A stretch of DNA of 40,861 bases from a bacterium (GTDB lineage: Bacteria; UBP14; UBA6098; JAFGQG01). The notes beneath the pieces are model-generated. The model made no database searches and had not been told where the DNA came from. It saw only the letters and a program-made list of their open reading frames with translations. Shown one piece after another: positions 8,662 to 16,146 of the stretch. The position numbers and the translations under genes were made by a program. Positions within the stretch are counted from its first letter, which is position 1, and each line of letters begins with the position of its first letter. Location of the stretch: NCBI GenBank assembly GCA_016935765.1, contig JAFGQG010000122.1, forward strand, positions 1-40,861, written 5' to 3'.

Positions 8662-10182
8662 TCAAGCAATAAATTTTTCTGTGATATCTTCCCCAGTTCT
8701 AGATTCAAGGATAGTGAATTTATCATAGGACATCGATATGTCTGATATTAATTTTAGTCTTATTTTATAGTTAGTCTCCAGGTTCTTTAGGTTTGAAGGC
8801 TCTCCTGGAATGAGCTCAGCGCAAACTGTCGGATGAGCTATTACTATCAATTCCTCATATTTCTTGAATTTGCCTCTTATCAACCAGCGCTCAAGCAATG
8901 TAATCACGGATGTTGGTGTTAAATGTACTCCGCTCCCCTTGCATGTTGGACATACCTCCGTAATACTCTGTAAAACACTCGGTTTTATTCTCTTACGTGT
9001 AACGTTTACCATACCGAATTCATTTATGGGGATGAATCTCGTCGGCGATTTATCCTTCTTTAAAACGTCCTTAATTTCAGCATTAAGCTTCTTCCGGCAA
9101 TTCTCGTCTTCCATATCGATAAAATCGATGACAATAATCCCGCCAATATCGCGAAGTCTTATCTGTTTTCCGATTTCACCCATTGCTGAAATGTTCGCTT
9201 CAAGTATAGCCTCATCATGGTCAAGTTTGGAGGAGAATTTACCAGCGTTAACGTCTATGACGGTCAATGCTTCAGTTCTCTCTATTACAATGTAAATCCC
9301 TTTAGACGCGGGAACAGCCCTTGACAGCATCTGGTTAATCTGGTTCTCTATACTATACGCATCAAAAATAGGTTGTTTTTCTTTATACAATTTGACCCGC
9401 TTTAAAAGATGGGGCGCAACTTTTTCAAGGTAGCTGTTGATACTTTTGTATTCCTCCTTCGAATCCATTATCAGGGTATTGACCTCCGTAGAAAAAAAGT
9501 CCCTTACTATCTTCGCTGTCAGACCAATGTCTTTATATACGAGCGTTGGTGCGGGAAGAGCTTCCGCTTTTTTCTTCATCGTATCCCAACTCTTTAGCAG
9601 GTTTTCATAGTCCTGATGAAGCACCTTCAGCTTCTGTTTGTCAGCAATTGTCCTCACTATTAAACCCATTCCATCCATCTTGAATTGTTGGGCTATTCTT
9701 CTCAACCTGGATCTCTGCTGCTTCTGCCTTATCTCCCTCGAAACACCCACATGGTCAGCTCCCGGGATCATTACTAAATAACGCCCTGCAAGACTTAACT
9801 GGGTGGTGGCTTTTGGTCCCTTGCTGCCTATTGGTTCTTTAATTATCTGTATAAGGATGTCATCACCGGTCTTCAATAAATTCTGAATGCTCTCCTTTTT
9901 CTTGTGCTTCTTTAAATGAGTGATCTCATCCATCTCTGAATCCGGAAATGCATCATAATAACCTATATCGCTGATATGCAGAAAAGCACGTTTCTCAAGA
10001 CCGATATCGATAAATGCTGCTTGTATCTCTGGAAGTACGTTTTCCACCTTCCCCTTGTATATGTTGCCAACGATTCTTCTTTCTTCTGGTCTTTCAACAA
10101 GAACTTCAACAAGATCGTCATCCTCCAGGATAGCAATACGTGTTTCGTGTACTTGTGAATTTACTACTATTTTTATTTCCAT
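8662..10182 (-). CDS. rng: Ribonuclease G/E family endoribonuclease
   Basis: A 506-residue RNase G-type enzyme that trims 16S rRNA 5' ends and starts mRNA decay. An N-terminal S1-like RNA-binding domain (about 35-125, RRIVGNIYKGKVENVLP, AFIDIGLEKRAFLH) is followed by the 5' sensor and catalytic DNase I-like core. The magnesium-binding aspartates lie in VIDVNAG and IVIDFIDM. The Zn-link that joins subunits is the CPTCKGSG motif. There is no long C-terminal scaffold as in RNase E, so it is the short G form. It starts 51 bases after the aminotransferase stop with a poor Shine-Dalgarno, and is followed after 73 bases by rplU, a common pairing. Confidence 0.94.
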   Translation of the reverse strand: MEIKIVVNSQVHETRIAILEDDDLVEVLVERPEERRIVGNIYKGKVENVLPEIQAAFIDIGLEKRAFLHISDIGYYDAFPDSEMDEITHLKKHKKKESIQNLLKTGDDILIQIIKEPIGSKGPKATTQLSLAGRYLVMIPGADHVGVSREIRQKQQRSRLRRIAQQFKMDGMGLIVRTIADKQKLKVLHQDYENLLKSWDTMKKKAEALPAPTLVYKDIGLTAKIVRDFFSTEVNTLIMDSKEEYKSINSYLEKVAPHLLKRVKLYKEKQPIFDAYSIENQINQMLSRAVPASKGIYIVIERTEALTVIDVNAGKFSSKLDHDEAILEANISAMGEIGKQIRLRDIGGIIVIDFIDMEDENCRKKLNAEIKDVLKKDKSPTRFIPINEFGMVNVTRKRIKPSVLQSITEVCPTCKGSGVHLTPTSVITLLERWLIRGKFKKYEELIVIAHPTVCAELIPGEPSNLKNLETNYKIRLKLISDISMSYDKFTILESRTGEDITEKFIA

Positions 10183-10233
10183 TTTATTTATTCTTTCAAT
10201 ATTCCTAAGTTTTTTAGTTTCAGTTTTGTTAAA

Positions 10234-11652
10234 TTATTGCAAATTGCTTTCTATATAAGTGATTACTTCTTCAAATATATCAATACATTCTTCAACTTCC
10301 TTTCTGGTAACAGATAGAGGCGGTGAGATTCGAATGGAGTTAAATCCGCATCCAAATATAATTAAACCGCGTTTGTAGGCTTCTCCAACAATAACCGCCT
10401 TGATATTCTTACCATCTTCGGTGAAATCTTCAGTGAATGGTTCTTTGGTCACTTTGTTCTGGACTATCTCGATACCTATCATTAAGCCCAATCCACGGAC
10501 ATCTCCAATGATAGAGTGGTTTTCCTTCATTTCGTTCAGTCTCGCGAGAATGTAATCACCCTGTGTTTTAGCGTTGTCCATGTACTCATTTTCGATAAGC
10601 TCGATGGTTTTCAAGGCTGCGGCGCATGCTATCGCGTTTCCCCCAAAAGTGCTGCCGTGTGAACCGGGTACCCAGGCTCTTGAATCTATTCCCGGATCCA
10701 TCAGATGCGATCGAGCTATTATCGCACTCATTGGCACTCCTGACGCGATACCTTTTGCTACAATATTAACATCGGCGGCAACTTCCCAATTCTCCGTCGC
10801 AAACATCTTGCCCGTTCTCCCAAGACCAGCCTGTATATCATCCTCTATCAAAATGATATCGTACTTAGCCGTGATGGCTCGTAATAATTTATGGAATTCA
10901 GGTGGCGGCACAATGTATCCTCCCTCGCCCTGTATGGGTTCCACAATTATTGCTGCTACTTCACTCGGATCTACAAGGCTTTTAAAAATTGAATCAGTTA
11001 GAAAAGCTACGCATGGCAATAAAGGAATTCCGTCAATTTTCTTCATTCCAGCTTTGCAGTCCGGGTAATTAAGTCTTAAAGGGCACCGGTAACAATACGG
11101 GTATAATGTATGGACGACTTCTGGAAGGAGGGGACCGAATCCCCGTCTCTGAACCTTTTTACTACCGCAAACACTCATCGCTGCGAATGTTCTACCATGG
11201 AATGCTCCGAAAAATGAAATAAATTTAGGTCTTTTAGTATAATACCGCGCCACCTTTAACGCTGAATCTATTGCTTCCGCGCCGGTGGAAGCAAGATAGA
11301 CCTGCTTTGGGAAATTGCCGGGTGATAACCTGACTAACTCCTCGCAAAGCCTCGTTTCATATTCCAGGTAGAAATCGCTGCCCGGGTGATGGATGAGTTC
11401 ACCAGCTTGCTTCCTGATAGCTTCAACTACCTCCGGATGGCAATGACCCGTTGAAGCGACCGCGTACCCCGCGCCGAAATCCAGGAAGACGTTTCCATCC
11501 AGGTCAGTTATTCTCACACCCTCAGCTTTGCTGATAGCAAGCGGAATCTCCCTCGAACGAGTATGAGCCCCAAAATATACTGATTTATCCCTTTCAATAA
11601 GCTTCTTTGTGTTCTCCCCTATCTCAGGTGATTTATATTTAAACTTTCCCAT
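10234..11652 (-). CDS. Class III PLP aminotransferase (4-aminobutyrate/ornithine-type)
   Basis: The 472-residue enzyme moves an omega-amino group to a 2-oxoacid using pyridoxal phosphate. Family motifs in order are the glycine loop STGAEAID (about 122-129), FHGRTFAAMS, the cofactor aspartate region LIEDDIQAGLGRTG (269-281) and the Schiff-base lysine K300 in IVAKGIASGVP. Between them is a Cys-rich insert with C187, C190 and C199 (YCYRCP, YPDC), known from GABA/ornithine aminotransferase-like proteins of archaea and thermophilic bacteria. Substrate cannot be fixed by eye: 4-aminobutyrate, ornithine, acetylornithine, or an amino-acid racemase of the same fold are possible. It is the first gene after a promoter and hairpin and leads into rng. 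GGAGAG precedes the ATG. Confidence 0.88.
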   Translation of the reverse strand: MGKFKYKSPEIGENTKKLIERDKSVYFGAHTRSREIPLAISKAEGVRITDLDGNVFLDFGAGYAVASTGHCHPEVVEAIRKQAGELIHHPGSDFYLEYETRLCEELVRLSPGNFPKQVYLASTGAEAIDSALKVARYYTKRPKFISFFGAFHGRTFAAMSVCGSKKVQRRGFGPLLPEVVHTLYPYCYRCPLRLNYPDCKAGMKKIDGIPLLPCVAFLTDSIFKSLVDPSEVAAIIVEPIQGEGGYIVPPPEFHKLLRAITAKYDIILIEDDIQAGLGRTGKMFATENWEVAADVNIVAKGIASGVPMSAIIARSHLMDPGIDSRAWVPGSHGSTFGGNAIACAAALKTIELIENEYMDNAKTQGDYILARLNEMKENHSIIGDVRGLGLMIGIEIVQNKVTKEPFTEDFTEDGKNIKAVIVGEAYKRGLIIFGCGFNSIRISPPLSVTRKEVEECIDIFEEVITYIESNLQ

Positions 11653-11683
11653 ATTCTTCTCTCCAATCTTATTAAAGGACCTG

Positions 11684-11697
11684 ACCCTTAAAAGGGT
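11684..11697 (-). promoter_or_regulatory. Perfect inverted repeat in the aminotransferase leader
   Basis: ACCCTTAAAAGGGT is a perfect 6+2+6 inverted repeat located between the predicted promoter and the aminotransferase start, very near the expected transcription start. On the plus strand it is followed by a T run, but no plus-strand gene ends here. It could be an operator or a 5' leader hairpin; the identity is an inference. Confidence 0.45.
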
Positions 11698-11717
11698 TTT
11701 TAAACTTTTGGATTATT

Positions 11718-11745
11718 AAAATAAACTAAATATTTTGAATGTCAA
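11718..11745 (-). promoter_or_regulatory. Predicted sigma70-type promoter for the aminotransferase-rng-rplU-bamA-lpx unit
   Basis: On the minus strand TTGACA (11745-11740) is followed after 16 bases by TATTTT (11723-11718). This is a perfect -35 with a 5 of 6 match at -10. It would start transcription about 60 bases before the aminotransferase ATG. Confidence 0.6.
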
Positions 11746-11830
11746 TGATTATCAATTTTTTAATAGGATAATATTTTCATGCTGCTTTGTGAGTTTCTTA
11801 TCTCTTACAAGATTTGCTAATCTTTATTCG

Positions 11831-12946
11831 TTATCCCTTGCTCATTTCGTTCAGCAATATCTCTACAATTCTCTCCGATGTTTTTCCATCCCACAAATCC
11901 GGTATTCTGCTTTGTTTCCAATCTCCTTTAAGAATACTATCCACAGAATCGAGAATTAATTGCTTGTTACTTCCTACTATCATGTTCGTACCAATTTCAT
12001 TTGTTATTGGTCTTTCTGTTTCATCGCGAAGGGTTAGGCAGGGTACCTTCAAGTAAGTGGTCTCCTCCTGTATTCCACCAGAATCAGTCATGACAAACTT
12101 CGCATTTTCCATTAGAACCAGGAAATCCAGATACCCTACTGGTTCGGTTATTATAAAATTATCAAGCTTATTCAGGTAATCGTTTAAATGATATTTTTCA
12201 ATGTTCTTTTTCGTTCGGGGATGAATTGGGTAAACTATTGGGATTCTCTGCTGAATTTCACTGAAGATATTCAGTAATTTTTGGAGATTTGCTTTTACAT
12301 CCACGTTGCTTGGGCGATGAAGTGTCAAAAGACAATAACAATTTGGTGATAAACCCATTTTTCCCATTATCCTGGAATTTCTGTGAGCTTTTTGGTGAAA
12401 ACCTATCAGGGAGTCTATCATTATATTTCCTACATCGTATATTTTCTTCCCATCGATCCCTTCGTTCAACAAGTTGGTTCGGGCATCAGGAGAATGAATA
12501 AAGAGAAGATCAGCCAGGCGATCCGTAAGTACCCTGTTCTGCTCCTCGGGCATGTTCCAATTAAAGCTTCTTAATCCCGCTTCGATGTGTGCGATCTTTA
12601 TGTGCAGTTTTGCGGCTACAATAGCTCCCGCCAGGGTTGAATTCACATCGCCGACTACGATAAGAAGATGCGGGGACTCATTTAGAACCATTTCCTCAAA
12701 ACGGATCATTATGTTGCCTACCTGCTCACCGTGGTGTCCGGAACCGATTCCTAGATGATGATCTGGTTCAGGGATTTCAAGCTCTTTGAAAAATATTTCC
12801 GACATGTTCCTGTCATAATGCTGTCCTGTGTGTACTAATGAAATTCTGAATTCCTTGTGGTTCTTCATTTCTTTTATGAGCGGGGCAATCTTCATCAGAT
12901 TTGGACGGGTACCAACAAGAATAATTGTGTTATTTGTTTTCGCCAT
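11831..12946 (-). CDS. wecB: UDP-N-acetylglucosamine 2-epimerase (non-hydrolysing)
   Basis: It interconverts UDP-GlcNAc and UDP-ManNAc, supplying ManNAc for surface polysaccharides. At 371 residues it has normal length and a GT-B-like fold. Conserved motifs are VGTRPNLMKIAPL (11-23), HTGQHYD (39-45), GDVNST with D100, HIEAGLRSF with E122, MPEEQNR with E134/E135, TLHRPSN with H210, YPIHPRTKKN and TDSGGIQEE, which cover the residues known to act in the E. coli enzyme. The start overlaps the end of the preceding glycosyltransferase by 17 bases. It is the last gene of the glycosyltransferase unit. A 177-base gap then separates it from the aminotransferase. Confidence 0.95.
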   Translation of the reverse strand: MAKTNNTIILVGTRPNLMKIAPLIKEMKNHKEFRISLVHTGQHYDRNMSEIFFKELEIPEPDHHLGIGSGHHGEQVGNIMIRFEEMVLNESPHLLIVVGDVNSTLAGAIVAAKLHIKIAHIEAGLRSFNWNMPEEQNRVLTDRLADLLFIHSPDARTNLLNEGIDGKKIYDVGNIMIDSLIGFHQKAHRNSRIMGKMGLSPNCYCLLTLHRPSNVDVKANLQKLLNIFSEIQQRIPIVYPIHPRTKKNIEKYHLNDYLNKLDNFIITEPVGYLDFLVLMENAKFVMTDSGGIQEETTYLKVPCLTLRDETERPITNEIGTNMIVGSNKQLILDSVDSILKGDWKQSRIPDLWDGKTSERIVEILLNEMSKG

Positions 12947-14126
12947 TGAATAAACTCCTGTATATTCTCAAATATTCAGCAATAACATATCCCCATGATG
13001 CTCTTGCTTTTACCATTTTTTGATTGTAAATAGCCGCCGTCTCCCGCAGATTTCTATCCCCAAGAGCGATGTTAACCTTCTCAGCTAACTTTCTCGGGTT
13101 ACTGCATTCGAAGAGAAATCCGTTTTTCCCATTCTCTATCCAACTCCTGTTTGCTGCTATATCTGTCACTACTGGGAAAGGCCCGCAAGCTAGCGCTTCC
13201 AATAGAGAAACAGATGTCCCATCAGAGGTTGAAGTCGAAATGTAAACAGTAGCTTTTCCCAGCAACGTAGGCATCTCGTCATTTGGGACATAGCCAAGGA
13301 ATCTTATTCTATCATATACTCCCATTTCGGTGGCAAGTTTTCTTAAATGCTCTTTTTGGGGACCTTGTCCAGCGATCAGGAAATTCGCGGATGGATATAC
13401 TTTCAGTATTTCTGGAATGCTTCTGATCAGAGTATCCAGATCGTACACCGGATGGAGATTTCTATTGCTTAAAACAGTGAAATCACAATCCTGAGATTTT
13501 GATATTGGATGAAAAGTCTCGAGGTCCAAACCCATCGGAAGCGTCATGATTTTGTCTTTGTCTATACCCCACCTAATTATTTTAGCAGTCAAATGCTCTC
13601 CGACCGAGGTTACAAAATCTGCGTTTTTTAGCGTAATTATCGTCAGATATCTAAGAAGCTTCGATTTCCGGGGAAGGACACAAATATCGGACCCATGGGC
13701 TGTGAGTAATACAGGCTTGTTGAAGATTTTAGCGATCAATACCGCGATTAAACCTGCAGGTAAAATAAAATGTGCATGGATTATCGATATGTTCTCCCGG
13801 AAAAGCAGCAGAACGGTGCACATAAAGCAACTGATCATATAGCTGATCATTCTGAAAAGCGGGGTTTTCTTATATTCTATGATCAACCTGTTTTCAGATA
13901 GAAAAGGGAATCTGAAAAGGCTGATACCATCATATTCTTCGTGAAAAGGGCTTTTATCGAATATTTTTGCGGTAATTACGAACGGTTTTATTTTGCGTTT
14001 GATTAGTTCTTTTGCGAAGTGTTCGATAAACTTGCCGCGGTAGCTATTTTTATGATCGGGAAACGAGGTCGTTAAAATAGCAGTTTTGATGTAAGATTTA
14101 TTGTTTTTTCCCACCCGTACGTCCAT
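12930..14126 (-). CDS. Glycosyltransferase family 4 (GT-B fold)
   Basis: The 398 residues have two Rossmann-like halves. The N-terminal half contains TTSFPDHKNSYRGKFIEHFAKEL (acceptor-side glycine/arginine loop) and TAHGSDICVLP. The C-terminal donor half contains LIAGQGPQKEHLRKLA, RIRFLGYVPNDEMPTLL and the GT4 EX7E-type region STSDGTSVSLLEALACGPFPVV. It probably transfers a sugar from a nucleotide donor to a lipid-linked or polysaccharide acceptor at the inner membrane; a hydrophobic stretch near residues 90-110 (MISYMISCFMCTVLLLF) fits peripheral membrane binding. It sits 12 bases after the GT2 gene and overlaps wecB. Donor and acceptor are not predictable. Confidence 0.9.
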   Translation of the reverse strand: MDVRVGKNNKSYIKTAILTTSFPDHKNSYRGKFIEHFAKELIKRKIKPFVITAKIFDKSPFHEEYDGISLFRFPFLSENRLIIEYKKTPLFRMISYMISCFMCTVLLLFRENISIIHAHFILPAGLIAVLIAKIFNKPVLLTAHGSDICVLPRKSKLLRYLTIITLKNADFVTSVGEHLTAKIIRWGIDKDKIMTLPMGLDLETFHPISKSQDCDFTVLSNRNLHPVYDLDTLIRSIPEILKVYPSANFLIAGQGPQKEHLRKLATEMGVYDRIRFLGYVPNDEMPTLLGKATVYISTSTSDGTSVSLLEALACGPFPVVTDIAANRSWIENGKNGFLFECSNPRKLAEKVNIALGDRNLRETAAIYNQKMVKARASWGYVIAEYLRIYRSLFNGENK

Positions 14127-14138
14127 TCAGCCAGTATT

Positions 14139-15134
14139 TTAATCACGCGAAGTATTGATTCCGTTGATTTGATTATAGATATCTCGATTTTCCTTTTGTA
14201 TTCGATAGATTTCCTGTTTCAGGATGACCAGTTGGGTTGCCATGAATCCAAAGAAGAGAATTTGCACACCTGTAAGTATAAGCAGGACAATAAGATTAAG
14301 TAGCGGTCTTTCGGGATTCAGGTTGCCGGTTTTCCATAAGTAGATTATGTAAATTCCCCCTGCCAATCCAGCAATGACAAGAAGAAATCCAGCGACTCCA
14401 AACAGGATTATAGGTCTTTCGAAAAACATGAAGAGAAGGTGTGAAATAGCGGTCAATCTGAACTTGAATTTTGAATGTCCTTTTTTCCTTCCAGTTAAAG
14501 TAGCGGGTATTTCCTTAATCCGGTAACTCAGGGAAATAACCTTGGATAGAATTTCGAGATGGATTTCTTTCCCATCTGAGTATAGGTCAATCGATTTAAG
14601 CGCTTCTCTGCGGTAACCCCTGAGAATTCCTGTAAATGTATGTAGATTATTGTTAATAGCCAGTTTGAGAATTTTATTACCCAATTTACTGATCAATAAC
14701 CTGAGAAATGGCACATTTTTAGTCTTTCCACCCTTCATATAGGGTGAACCAATAATCACATCTATGGACTTTTCTTCTTCAAATGACCTGACGATTTTCA
14801 ATATGTGGTCACTGCTGTAACTAAGGTCTGCATCGATTGTAACGATTAATTCACCATCAGCATTTGCGAAACCCTCTCTGAGTGCCTTTCCTCTTCCCTG
14901 GTTAGGGTGATATGAAACGACCTTCAGCGTCTTATCCTGTTCTGCGAGTTTCGTTGCAACTTCGAAGGAATTATCTGTGCTGCCATCATTCACAAGAACT
15001 ATCTGGTATTTTTTGCCTAATCCTTCTAACCCTTTATGAATATTGATAATAAGGTTATCAAGATTGTCTTCTTCGTTGAATAATGGGCAAATAACAGAGA
15101 GGAAAATAGTGTTGGTTTCAGCGTTTTCCATCAT
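14139..15134 (-). CDS. Family 2 glycosyltransferase with C-terminal membrane segments (DPM1/GtrB-like)
   Basis: The 331-residue protein has a GT-A domain (about 10-235) with VLVNDGSTDNS, YHPNQGRGKALREGF and the metal-binding TIDADLSYS motif. Two hydrophobic helices follow (about 238-265 and 278-305) and then a short charged tail. The layout matches polyprenyl-phosphate glycosyltransferases, which charge undecaprenyl phosphate with a sugar for export. The first two codons are both ATG; the first overlaps the DUF1844 stop as ATGA, indicating coupled translation. It works with the following GT4 and WecB, probably in one glycan pathway. Confidence 0.9.
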   Translation of the reverse strand: MMENAETNTIFLSVICPLFNEEDNLDNLIINIHKGLEGLGKKYQIVLVNDGSTDNSFEVATKLAEQDKTLKVVSYHPNQGRGKALREGFANADGELIVTIDADLSYSSDHILKIVRSFEEEKSIDVIIGSPYMKGGKTKNVPFLRLLISKLGNKILKLAINNNLHTFTGILRGYRREALKSIDLYSDGKEIHLEILSKVISLSYRIKEIPATLTGRKKGHSKFKFRLTAISHLLFMFFERPIILFGVAGFLLVIAGLAGGIYIIYLWKTGNLNPERPLLNLIVLLILTGVQILFFGFMATQLVILKQEIYRIQKENRDIYNQINGINTSRD

Positions 15135-15469
15135 TCAGTTTGGTCTTCTTTATCTTCATTTGATTGTTCTGGTTCCTCAACCGGCTCTTCCCCTGAAGTA
15201 TTCAATTCATTTACGTAGCGCATCCTTAATTCGTAGAGAAGATTATTCAGTATTTTCTCCTCTTCATCGTCGAGATTCCCACCGGTTTTACGGGCGACCA
15301 TTTCGATCAAATCAATTGTGTTTTTAGCTATCTCCAGCTTTTTTTCTGCTTTATTGGTGATAGGATTCGCTATTAATCCAAGCTGCTGATAAGCTCCAAC
15401 CTGAAGCATGGTCAACAATTGGAGAAATAACTGCTTGTCCTGTTCCTCTTGTTTTTCCTCATTGTCCAT
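15131..15469 (-). CDS. DUF1844 family protein
   Basis: A small acidic cytoplasmic protein of 112 residues. The conserved DUF1844 core is about residues 12-90 (LFLQLLTMLQVGAYQQLGLIANP, KAEKKLEIAKNTIDLIEMVARKTGGNL, NLLYELRMRYV), mostly helical, with a poorly ordered glutamate-rich tail. The family's function is not known. It lies 41 bases after the DUF366 gene and overlaps the GT2 start by four bases (ATGA). Confidence 0.85.
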   Translation of the reverse strand: MDNEEKQEEQDKQLFLQLLTMLQVGAYQQLGLIANPITNKAEKKLEIAKNTIDLIEMVARKTGGNLDDEEEKILNNLLYELRMRYVNELNTSGEEPVEEPEQSNEDKEDQTE

Positions 15470-15510
15470 AATGTACTCAATTCTTGTAGATTAATTATTA
15501 TGTTGATGTT

Positions 15511-16071
15511 CTAATAAATTGCCTTGATACGACAACTCTTTTCCGTTAATTGTTTGATCTCAACGCGATACTGGTTGATCACCGCTTCTATTAACTCGAA
15601 TGGATCAATACCATAGTCTTCCAATCCCCTGGTTTTTATGGGTGTGCCTTCACTCGAAATATTGATTCCAACATATATCTTAGTTGATATAAGCGTTTTT
15701 ATCACAGCTGATGTAGTTAATTTGCAATTTTCGTCAAACAGGTCGTCTCCCCATCTCAGAATGGTTCTCTCCGTAATCCGGTTCTCAAGTTTTTCCTGGA
15801 TTATCGAAATTAGCAGCATCTGCTTGAGAATAGCTTTTTCAATATCAGTATCGAAATGCTCTACTACTATGTGCAGCATATTCTTGGAGAATATTTCCTT
15901 TCCTCGCTTAGCAGCTACGATGTCTACGAAGTACTCGGGTTTGATATTACATGGACCGGAAAACGCTACGATTGAGTCACCAACCAGCCCAAACTTTTCC
16001 AGTGCCCAGTGTGGTTTGATCTCTTCAATCCCAGTGAATTTATGAGTTTCATTTAATATTATATAACGCAT
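15511..16071 (-). CDS. DUF366 family protein
   Basis: This 186-residue protein resembles the DUF366 family (PF04017), known mainly from archaea and some bacteria, of unknown role. Features seen are a central GDSIVAFSGPCNI segment, a conserved hydrophobic/acidic stretch MLHIVVEHFDTDIEKAILKQ, a likely strand-turn IYVGINISSEGTPIKTRGLEDYGIDP, and no signal or membrane segment. Assignment is from pattern memory of the family, not a search. The start has no good Shine-Dalgarno. It sits between the GGDEF/ATPase gene (75 bases upstream) and DUF1844. Confidence 0.7.
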   Translation of the reverse strand: MRYIILNETHKFTGIEEIKPHWALEKFGLVGDSIVAFSGPCNIKPEYFVDIVAAKRGKEIFSKNMLHIVVEHFDTDIEKAILKQMLLISIIQEKLENRITERTILRWGDDLFDENCKLTTSAVIKTLISTKIYVGINISSEGTPIKTRGLEDYGIDPFELIEAVINQYRVEIKQLTEKSCRIKAIY

Positions 16072-16146
16072 ACTGATGTTTATTATTATATGAAGTAATT
16101 ATTTAAGTAAATTATACTAACTAACTGTAAAACAATGAAATAGGTA

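Noticed and set aside
11809..11824. AAGATT/AATCTT hairpin just after wecB as a terminator
   Set aside because: The stem is six A/T-rich pairs and no T run follows on the minus strand, so it is too weak to call.
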